From: Lachnospira sp. UBA4346
GTDB taxonomy: Bacteria; Bacillota; Clostridia; Lachnospirales; Lachnospiraceae
Assembly: GCA_002394205.1 (NCBI GenBank)
Contig: DGTC01000042.1
Coordinates: 1-12,734 of the forward strand
Direction: 5' to 3'
Length of the DNA stretch: 12,734 bases
Position numbers and translations under genes: made by a program. Positions within the stretch are counted from its first letter, which is position 1, and each line of letters starts with the position of its first letter. Positions 1 to 5,255 of the stretch are shown here, piece after piece. The notes beneath the pieces are model-generated. The model worked only from the letters and a program-made list of their open reading frames with translations, did not search any database and had not been told where the DNA came from.

Positions 1-90
1 ATAGATATGCATAGTATTGATAATACAATCAGTAAATCGCCATGTGGTAGTGGTAAGAAGTATAAGCAGTGCTGTGGTAAGAATGTTTAA
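1..90 (+). CDS. C-terminal end of a SEC-C motif protein (5' part outside window)
   Basis: Frame 1 is open from the first base to a TAA at 88-90 and ends in KSPCGSGKKYKQCCGKNV. This is the SEC-C zinc-binding tail, known at the C-terminus of SecA and of many unrelated small proteins of unknown function. The usual form is CPCGSGKKYKxCC; here the first Cys is Ser, so three of the four usual zinc ligands remain. Only 29 residues are visible, so the parent protein cannot be named. SecA is possible, but the altered first Cys makes a stand-alone SEC-C protein at least as likely. Transcription probably ends at the terminator just downstream. Confidence 0.8.
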   Translation: MDMHSIDNTISKSPCGSGKKYKQCCGKNV

Positions 91-147
91 GTAATATAAT
101 ACAGAGCAGTCTTAATTTGATTATTAAGAGATACTTTTCTATTAAAT

Positions 148-207
148 AAAACACGATATACAGGAGTTGATATCATCATATCAATCTGTATATCGTGTTT
201 TTGTTTT
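148..207. terminator. Bidirectional intrinsic terminator with nested hairpin
   Basis: The arms AAAACACGATATACAG (148-163) and CTGTATATCGTGTTTT (186-201) pair perfectly over 16 bp. Inside the loop a second hairpin forms from TTGATAT (167-173) and ATATCAA (178-184). A T-rich run follows on the plus strand, and the A-rich left side gives a T run on the minus strand. It lies between the convergent SEC-C gene and the cation transporter, so it probably serves both. Confidence 0.85.
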
Positions 208-258
208 ATAAATGCATCTTTTGTAACCCAAATCTTTATAGAAAAATCCTTTACAAAT

Positions 259-1416
259 TTAAGATTCCATATAATCCGTATCCATTGTGATATTTAACTT
301 GTAATCAGGATAGGCTTCCTGAACGGTCTGAACAATTTCTTTGTACACACTGCGGCGGTCTTTTGCATCAAAACTTACAATAATATCAAAACGAATCGTA
401 TGTGCTTCTTTGTTTAAGTAAAAGCCGTGCATCTGTGTCACATATGGATGTGTGAGTACGAGATTTTGCAATGTGGCACGCATCTGAATGGCGTCTTCGT
501 CTTTTGTGTTAATGGAATAGACACCAATCGCAGTGAGCAGTACATGGTGTTTTATATAGACCTGCAAAGATATACTGCGAAGCATTTCATCGAGGTCGCT
601 GGCTGAATACGTGTCAGGAACTTCGATGTGTACAGAACCCTGATAAGCATTTGGACCATAATCATTTAAGACCATATCATATACGCCATGAACGCCCGGA
701 AATTCTAAAATGGTTGCTTTAATTTCTTTGGCAATCGAAGCATCTACACGTTCGCCTAAAATTCTTGATAAAGTGTCGCGCAGCATTTCTACACCGGATT
801 TGATAATAACGATGGAAATAATTGCACCTAGATATGCTTCCAGTGAAATATGCATGAAAATATATACGCCGGCAGCAAGCAAGGTAGATGCTGAAATAAT
901 CGAGTCAAGTGTTGCATCTTCTCCGGAATTTATCAGGGAATCGGAATCTACTTTCTTACCGACTGCGGTTACATATCTGCCTAGTGCAATTTTGACAATG
1001 ACACCGACTGCAACGATAATTAAAGCAGCAGCAGAATAATCCGGTTCAGATGGATGAAGGATATTTTTTACAGATTCCGTAAAAGAGGTAATACCTGCAT
1101 ATAATACAATTAAGGAAATAATCATCGCACTTAGATATTCAATTCTGCCATATCCAAATGGATGTTTCTTATCCGGTTCTTTTCCTGCTAATTTTGTACC
1201 GATAATGGTAATGATACTAGAAGCTGCGTCAGAAATATTATTGACAGCATCAAGTGTAATTGCAATTGAGTGGGTGAGTAGTCCGACGGCGGCTTTAAAT
1301 ACCGATAAAAATACATTTGCAATGATACCAATGATACTGGTTCGCACAATCATGGCATCTCTTTTTTGTGAATCCGTCTGACCGTTCATATTTGTTAATT
1401 CAGATGTGGTTGTCAT
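259..1416 (-). CDS. Cation diffusion facilitator, probably Mn2+ (or Fe2+) efflux
   Basis: A membrane antiporter of the CDF family, which exports divalent metals in exchange for protons. Starting at the ATG at 1416 it is 385 residues; this start has AGGAGGAG a few bases upstream, while an in-frame ATG at 1455 has no such site and falls inside a hairpin. Hydrophobic segments fill about residues 22-205. The metal site reads N59-xxx-D63 in TM2 and D167-xxx-D171 in TM5. Zinc members usually have H/D-xxx-D and H-xxx-D, and the N-D-D-D form is the one known from manganese exporters such as MntE, so Mn2+ is the favoured substrate. The HPFGYGR motif (85-91) is typical of the family. The cytoplasmic part holds the usual dimer domain (about 225-305) and a second, similar-looking domain (about 315-380), longer than a standard CDF. 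The gene is monocistronic. The family call is firm; the metal is inferred. Confidence 0.9.
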   Translation of the reverse strand: MTTTSELTNMNGQTDSQKRDAMIVRTSIIGIIANVFLSVFKAAVGLLTHSIAITLDAVNNISDAASSIITIIGTKLAGKEPDKKHPFGYGRIEYLSAMIISLIVLYAGITSFTESVKNILHPSEPDYSAAALIIVAVGVIVKIALGRYVTAVGKKVDSDSLINSGEDATLDSIISASTLLAAGVYIFMHISLEAYLGAIISIVIIKSGVEMLRDTLSRILGERVDASIAKEIKATILEFPGVHGVYDMVLNDYGPNAYQGSVHIEVPDTYSASDLDEMLRSISLQVYIKHHVLLTAIGVYSINTKDEDAIQMRATLQNLVLTHPYVTQMHGFYLNKEAHTIRFDIIVSFDAKDRRSVYKEIVQTVQEAYPDYKLNITMDTDYMES

Positions 1417-1433
1417 ACAACTCCTCCTTCTTT

Positions 1434-1457
1434 CATTGTAAAACGTGTTTTGCAATG
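1434..1457. repeat. Inverted repeat in the 5' leader of the CDF gene
   Basis: CATTGTAAAAC (1434-1444) and GTTTTGCAATG (1447-1457) form 11-bp arms with one mismatch around a 2-base centre. On the minus strand it lies in the predicted leader, immediately before the AGGAGGAG ribosome binding site of the transporter. It could be a repressor operator or an RNA hairpin that affects translation. The sequence does not decide which. Confidence 0.6.
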
Positions 1458-1549
1458 TATACCCGTTTCTGTGTGAATCGTTTGGTTCATCATGGATTCA
1501 TGCAAATAGAACGGGATGCACTGTCAAAATATCAATATAGAATAGGATA

Positions 1550-1578
1550 ATTATAACAGTTCTGTAAACTGAATTCAA
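1550..1578 (-). promoter_or_regulatory. Promoter of the CDF gene
   Basis: Read on the minus strand, TTGAAT (1578-1573) and TATAAT (1555-1550) are separated by 17 bp, with TGT before the -10 (extended -10). Transcription would begin near 1543, giving a leader of about 127 nt. I saw no recognisable yybP-ykoY manganese riboswitch consensus in that leader. Confidence 0.65.
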
Positions 1579-1615
1579 ATCCGAGTATTCCTAGTAAAAT
1601 AATATAAATTATTTG

Positions 1616-1641
1616 AAAAATGTTGCATGCGCAACATTTTT
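1616..1641. promoter_or_regulatory. Candidate Crp/Fnr-type operator upstream of the regulator gene
   Basis: There is a perfect inverted repeat of 11-bp arms (1616-1626 and 1631-1641) around ATGC. Its core is TGTTGCATGCGCAACA (1621-1636), that is TGTTG-N6-CAACA, which has the half-site length and spacing of Crp-family operators (compare TGTGA-N6-TCACA). The centre at 1628.5 lies 33.5 bp before the end of the -10 box, near -40 to -41 of the predicted start. This is the class II activator position. The same core recurs at 5149-5164. The structure resembles a hairpin with a T run, so a weak terminator is an alternative. Confidence 0.6.
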
Positions 1642-1653
1642 GTTCGTGAATTG

Positions 1654-1662
1654 TGTTAGAAT
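1654..1662 (+). promoter_or_regulatory. Extended -10 promoter of the Crp/Fnr gene
   Basis: TGT-TAGAAT gives an extended -10 box, with TAGAAT at 1657-1662 and a start expected near 1669. There is no good -35 box, because the palindrome occupies that position. This is what is expected of an activator-dependent promoter. Confidence 0.55.
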
Positions 1663-1764
1663 AACTAGCAAGTTCATTGAAATATGAACATATTTATAAA
1701 AAAATTCGTTCTGAATAGACAAATATTACATCGTCAATGTATAATACACTCAGAGGTGGATTAT

Positions 1765-2448
1765 ATGAATGACGTACTTGCATATCTTGAACAGATGTAT
1801 CAGATTCCATTATTTGAGGGAATTCAAAAAGGAGAATTGCTTCCGATGATACAGTGCTTGAATGCATATGTAAAAGAATATAAGAAAGAAGAAAATATTT
1901 ATTTATATGACGATTCTGTACAAGTGATTGGTATTATTTTATCGGGAAATGTTCATATGATACAGGAAGATTTATGGGGAAATAAGGCAATTTTAGTCAA
2001 TATTTCCAAAGGTGAGTTATTTGGAGAGACATTTGTGTGTGGCAATAAACGTGCTGCATCGGTATCTTTTATTACAACAAAGAATACCGTTGTGTTATTT
2101 CTTCCCTTTGATCGGGTGTTACATTCCTGTGCAAAAACGTGTACATTTCATCACAGACTGATTCAAAATATGGTTGTTCAATTAGCAGATAAAAATATTC
2201 AGTTGATGAATAAAATTGATGCAATCTCAAAAGGAACATTAAGAGAAAAAATTGCAACATATTTAACAAACATTGCAGAAGAACAGGCATGTTTGGAATT
2301 TGAGATTCCATTGGGGAGAGTTCAGTTGGCTGAGTATTTACATGCAGACAGAAGTGCGATTACAAGAGAATTAAACGCAATGCAGCAGGAAGGCTTGATT
2401 GAATTTGAACGAAATCATTTCCAAATTCTAAGAAGTCTGGTGCTGTAA
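1765..2448 (+). CDS. Crp/Fnr-family transcriptional regulator
   Basis: A 227-residue DNA-binding regulator, the normal size for the family. A cyclic-nucleotide-binding-type beta-barrel spans about residues 17-115 (IGIILSGNVHMI, GELFGETF). A long dimer helix follows (about 125-155), then a winged helix-turn-helix (about 158-222) with VQLAEYLHADRSAITREL as the HTH. By alignment with E. coli CRP the recognition helix keeps the two Arg (R196, R201), but the base-contacting Glu is Ser197. A different half-site from TGTGA is therefore expected, in line with the TGTTG dyads here. There is no N-terminal Fe-S cysteine cluster as in Fnr; C122 and C126 form a CxxxC of unknown meaning. The ATG at 1765 has AGAGGTGG upstream; an in-frame ATG at 1684 lacks a ribosome binding site. 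The effector is unknown. No terminator was seen before the reductase gene, so read-through is possible. Confidence 0.9.
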   Translation: MNDVLAYLEQMYQIPLFEGIQKGELLPMIQCLNAYVKEYKKEENIYLYDDSVQVIGIILSGNVHMIQEDLWGNKAILVNISKGELFGETFVCGNKRAASVSFITTKNTVVLFLPFDRVLHSCAKTCTFHHRLIQNMVVQLADKNIQLMNKIDAISKGTLREKIATYLTNIAEEQACLEFEIPLGRVQLAEYLHADRSAITRELNAMQQEGLIEFERNHFQILRSLVL

Positions 2449-2463
2449 CACGGATGTTGATTC

Positions 2464-2512
2464 ACGAAATACAATTGTACGGGAAAACGTCGTAAGTTTG
2501 GAACGAAATACA
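2464..2512 (+). repeat. Direct repeat ACGAAATACA x2 upstream of the reductase gene
   Basis: The 10-mer ACGAAATACA occurs at 2464-2473 and 2503-2512, starts 39 bp apart. Each copy is followed within a few bases by GTA. The second copy forms part of the dyad AACGA-N6-TCGTA (2502-2517). These may be paired protein-binding sites. Confidence 0.4.
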
Positions 2513-2535
2513 TCGTAACATAGAAACGTTGATTT

Positions 2536-2543
2536 GTTAGACT
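2536..2543 (+). promoter_or_regulatory. Candidate extended -10 promoter of the reductase operon
   Basis: TGT-TAGACT at 2535-2543 resembles the extended -10 of the regulator promoter. The dyad AACGA-AATACA-TCGTA (2502-2517) is centred at 2509.5, again 33.5 bp before the end of the -10 box. A start near 2550 would leave a leader of about 46 nt. The -10 is imperfect and no -35 was found. Confidence 0.4.
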
Positions 2544-2595
2544 AGAAAGACGGTGAAATGTGCAATGCAGATTTGCGTCGGAATCGGAGGAATAT

Positions 2596-4200
2596 ATGGA
2601 AAAAAGCTGGAAAAGCCGGGAAAATCTCAATAAAAATGAATTGGCAAAGTTAGAAAAAGACGGATTGGAAATATTAAAAGAGTTGGATGCGCTTGCAAAG
2701 AAGGAATACAGTGAGATTGATCCAATGGATATTGAGCGTTTAAAATGGGCAGGTATTTATACACAAAGACCAAAGAATGGCAAGTTTTTGATTCGTGTGA
2801 AGTTGCCTTCGGGTAAATTGAATACCAGTCAGGCAAAGGTTATTGCCGGAATTTCGAAGGATTACGGCGAAGATTCAATTCAGATTACCATTAGACAGTG
2901 TATTCAGATTCACAATTTGACATTGCAGGATATGCCGGATATTTTTCAGCGATTACATGAAGCACATCTAACTTCTGTAGAAGGCTGTGGTGATGTTCCA
3001 AGAAATGTATTAGGCAATCCGCTTGCAGGGGTTGACCCGGAGGAGCTGTTTGATACGACAGAGGTTGTAGAACAGATTGTAGAAGAATTAGTCGGCAATC
3101 CGGAATTTTCGAATCTGCCAAGAAAGTATAAGATTTCTGTATCAGCCAATCCTGGAGATTGCGGATTTGCACAGATTAACGACCTTGCATTTGTTCCGGC
3201 AATCCTTAGAAGCAAGACAGGTACGGAGCAGGGCTTCCATATTTATGTAGGTGGAGGTTTGTCAAAAGAACCACATCTCGCACAGAAATTGCCGTTCTTT
3301 ATTAGAAAAGAAGAGGCGGTAGCAGTAGCAAGAGGTGTCGGTATTATTTTCCGTGAATATGGGTATCGTGAGAACCGTGGACACTGCCGTTTGAAATATT
3401 TATTAGATGACTGGGGTGTGGATGCATTTGCTAAGAAGCTAAATGAAATTGCAGGACCATTTACAACGGGTGGACGTACCATAGCAAGAAAGTGGAATCG
3501 TGGCGTATTTCACGGGATTCACAGACAGAAGCAGGAAGGATTGTTTTATGCAGGCTTGTTGATTCCGTCTGGTTCGATGGAAGCTTCAGACTTAGTTGCA
3601 CTTGCAGAATTATCAGAAAAATATGGTGACGGACAGCTTCGTACAACCAATTCGCAGAATATTGTCATTTTAAATATTCCAGAACAGAAAAGAAATGAAT
3701 TCCGAAAAGAACCGCTTGTGAAAAAATATACAATTAAGCCGGACACCTTTACAGGAAATGCGGCTTCCTGCACCGGTAATCAGTATTGCAGCTTTGCACC
3801 AATCGAGACAAAGAAGCGGTTAAAGAGTATTGTAGAAGCGATGAATGAGCGATTCCCAGAGTTAAAAGAGCCATTTCGTATCAATCTGACAGGCTGCGTA
3901 CATGCATGTGCCCATCCACAGCTTGCAGATATTGGACTGACAGGTGGCAGAGCCAAAGAAAATGGAGAGGCAGTCGATGTATTTACCATTCGTATCGGCG
4001 GTGCATTGGGAAAAGAAGCAGGATTTGCAGAAGTATTGGCAGGACGTGTTTCAGAGTATCATATTATTGATGCAATTGGGGAAATGATTGCATATTATGT
4101 TGAACATCGAGAAGGAAAAGAATTATTTTATCAGTATGTGCGTCGTACAGGTGCAGAACAGTTTCAGAAAATTGTTGATAAGTATGCACTTGCAGCATAA
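2596..4200 (+). CDS. Siroheme [4Fe-4S] nitrite/sulfite reductase
   Basis: Cytoplasmic enzyme of the ferredoxin-type nitrite/sulfite reductase family, which makes six-electron reductions of nitrite to ammonia or sulfite to sulfide. The ATG at 2596 has CGGAGGA upstream and gives 534 residues, a typical length. The order is the usual two-fold repeat: a ferredoxin-like half domain (about 55-120, LKWAGIYTQRPKNGKFLIRV), a siroheme domain with GCGDVPRNVLGNPLAG (about 135-150), a second half domain (about 310-375), and a second siroheme/Fe-S domain. The cluster ligands are all present as C392-x5-C398 and C434-x3-C438 in SCTGNQYC and TGCVHAC. No flavin or ferredoxin domain is fused, so an outside donor, probably ferredoxin, is needed. 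Nitrite and sulfite reductases are hard to tell apart by eye. The nearby hemerythrin-PAS protein and regulator make nitrite the favoured substrate, by inference only. Confidence 0.9.
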   Translation: MEKSWKSRENLNKNELAKLEKDGLEILKELDALAKKEYSEIDPMDIERLKWAGIYTQRPKNGKFLIRVKLPSGKLNTSQAKVIAGISKDYGEDSIQITIRQCIQIHNLTLQDMPDIFQRLHEAHLTSVEGCGDVPRNVLGNPLAGVDPEELFDTTEVVEQIVEELVGNPEFSNLPRKYKISVSANPGDCGFAQINDLAFVPAILRSKTGTEQGFHIYVGGGLSKEPHLAQKLPFFIRKEEAVAVARGVGIIFREYGYRENRGHCRLKYLLDDWGVDAFAKKLNEIAGPFTTGGRTIARKWNRGVFHGIHRQKQEGLFYAGLLIPSGSMEASDLVALAELSEKYGDGQLRTTNSQNIVILNIPEQKRNEFRKEPLVKKYTIKPDTFTGNAASCTGNQYCSFAPIETKKRLKSIVEAMNERFPELKEPFRINLTGCVHACAHPQLADIGLTGGRAKENGEAVDVFTIRIGGALGKEAGFAEVLAGRVSEYHIIDAIGEMIAYYVEHREGKELFYQYVRRTGAEQFQKIVDKYALAA

Positions 4201-4228
4201 TACAACAGTAAAAATATGATTTATAAGG

Positions 4229-4249
4229 AAATATTTTAAGAAAATATTT
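4229..4249. repeat. AT-only inverted repeat between reductase and 201-aa gene
   Basis: AAATATTTT (4229-4237) and AAAATATTT (4241-4249) pair perfectly around AAG. A hairpin made only of A-T pairs is weak. It may cause partial termination or processing, or may just reflect local AT content. Confidence 0.3.
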
Positions 4250-4315
4250 TATGTGAAAAATATAGAAATGAAGCGGAAATTTTGAGACAAGCAATAAAAA
4301 AGTGAGGTAAATTGT

Positions 4316-4921
4316 ATGAGCGCATTTTTAGGACCAATTCATAACTGGTTGTTTGGAAAGATTGTATTTCAGAATCAGTTGGTAGAAAAAATTGTGGAAT
4401 TCGGAGCAAAAAATAACTGGTTAGATGACACAATTCATGTAGACCGTTACGGGGTTTTAGAGCAGGGAGCATTAGAAGATATTGTAGACGAGTCAAATAT
4501 TCATGGATGGCTGCAGGAACGTGTAGACCTGGTAGAAAATAAACTTGCTTACATTGTGACAGCATTTACAGATGGACATCCAGAACGGATTATGGATATT
4601 TGTGATGTGGTATATGCATATGGGAAGGAGCAGACACACGATACCTTTGCAGATGCGACAGAAATATACAGACATTTAGAAGCGATTTTGTTAAATGGAA
4701 TGCCATGTGACCATGTAAATCGTGTAATAGATCAGAGTGCAGAGCATGTTGTTTGGGAACAGGTTGTAAATATTCATGAAAAGTATTGGACGGTATGCCA
4801 TGGAAATATCGAATATTATGATACGATTCGCGAGAGTCTGATTACAGGAATCTTAGAGCCGGCAGGATATGCCCTTGCGGTTACAGGTGATCACGTATAC
4901 GAAATTAAAAAAGAAGCATAA
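4316..4921 (+). CDS. Conserved-looking hypothetical protein, His/Cys-rich, helical
   Basis: I do not recognise a named family for this 201-residue protein. Its ATG at 4316 follows GTGAGG and lies 115 bp after the reductase stop. The terminator downstream of it places it in the same transcription unit as the reductase. It has no signal peptide or membrane segment and is acidic overall. It appears largely helical. It has many possible metal or heme ligands: H9, H41, H63, H88, C96, H108, H120, C131, H133, H144, H154, C161, H162 and H193. The C131-x-H133 and C161-H162 pairs and the spaced His in the helices (H120, H144, H154) suggest a helical-bundle metal or heme protein, which is inference. A role with the reductase, for example in electron delivery or nitrogen-oxide sensing, is possible from position only. 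Confidence 0.8.
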   Translation: MSAFLGPIHNWLFGKIVFQNQLVEKIVEFGAKNNWLDDTIHVDRYGVLEQGALEDIVDESNIHGWLQERVDLVENKLAYIVTAFTDGHPERIMDICDVVYAYGKEQTHDTFADATEIYRHLEAILLNGMPCDHVNRVIDQSAEHVVWEQVVNIHEKYWTVCHGNIEYYDTIRESLITGILEPAGYALAVTGDHVYEIKKEA

Positions 4922-4926
4922 TAACA

Positions 4927-4974
4927 GGGTGCAGCCTGCCGGTGGAAGATTGGCAGGTTGTACCCTTGTGTTTT
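4927..4974 (+). terminator. Intrinsic terminator after the reductase operon
   Basis: GGGTGCAGCCTGCC (4927-4940) pairs with GGCAGGTTGTACCC (4952-4965) over 14 bp with two G-U pairs and an 11-nt loop, followed by TTGTGTTTT. It separates the reductase/201-aa unit from the hemerythrin-PAS operon. Confidence 0.85.
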
Positions 4975-5148
4975 ATAAAAGTGTCAATAAAGACTTCGTT
5001 TATTTGAAGTTTAAGGAATGGATTTCTAAGATGCTAAGGATGGAACAAGAAATACATTTGTTTATTTCATTTTGAAGTGTGATGCTTCATAAACAGTTTT
5101 GATATCCAAATTAGAATAAAAAATTGAAAGATTGCGAAAAGAACAAAA

Positions 5149-5174
5149 TGTTGCTATAACAACAGAAATGTTGT
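5149..5174. promoter_or_regulatory. Candidate Crp/Fnr-type operator of the hemerythrin-PAS operon
   Basis: TGTTGCTATAACAACA (5149-5164) has the same TGTTG-N6-CAACA core as the site upstream of the regulator gene. Its centre at 5156.5 is 34.5 bp before the end of the -10 box, at -41.5 for a start at 5198. Its right half also pairs with a further half-site: ACAACA (5159-5164), GAAA, TGTTGT (5169-5174). Three half-sites are therefore present in 26 bp. Confidence 0.6.
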
Positions 5175-5185
5175 AGTAAAAACGA

Positions 5186-5191
5186 TATGAT
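5186..5191 (+). promoter_or_regulatory. -10 box of the hemerythrin-PAS operon
   Basis: TATGAT at 5186-5191 is a good -10 hexamer with no matching -35 box at 17 bp, as at activator-dependent promoters. The start is predicted near 5198. Confidence 0.5.
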
Positions 5192-5255
5192 ATTGTCATC
5201 GGAAACAATGTAATTAAAATAAAAGGTAGTCGGGGTACGACAGAATGGAGTATAT

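Larger units (their letters stand above)
4975..5255. other. Non-coding regulatory region upstream of the hemerythrin-PAS operon
   Basis: No credible gene lies between the terminator and the next ATG. The first 130 bases hold only short AT-rich repeats, including TGAAG/CTTCA arms at about 5083-5099. The last 110 bases hold the operator and promoter described separately, then a leader of about 58 nt. Confidence 0.6.

Noticed and set aside
1417..1543. Manganese riboswitch (yybP-ykoY) in the CDF leader
   Set aside because: The conserved loop sequences of that riboswitch could not be found by eye; only the palindrome is present.
1616..1641. The regulator-upstream palindrome as a simple terminator
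   Set aside because: No gene ends within range on the plus strand, the stem is AT-rich outside a short GC core, and the same core recurs at an equivalent promoter position elsewhere.
1684..1764. Upstream in-frame extension of the Crp/Fnr gene (27 codons)
   Set aside because: There is no ribosome binding site before the ATG at 1684, it lies only about 15 bases after the predicted transcript start, and family length and the AGAGGTGG site favour 1765.
4869..5075. Open frame of 68 codons overlapping the end of the 201-aa gene
   Set aside because: It runs through the terminator stem, overlaps a real gene in another frame and has no recognisable domain.
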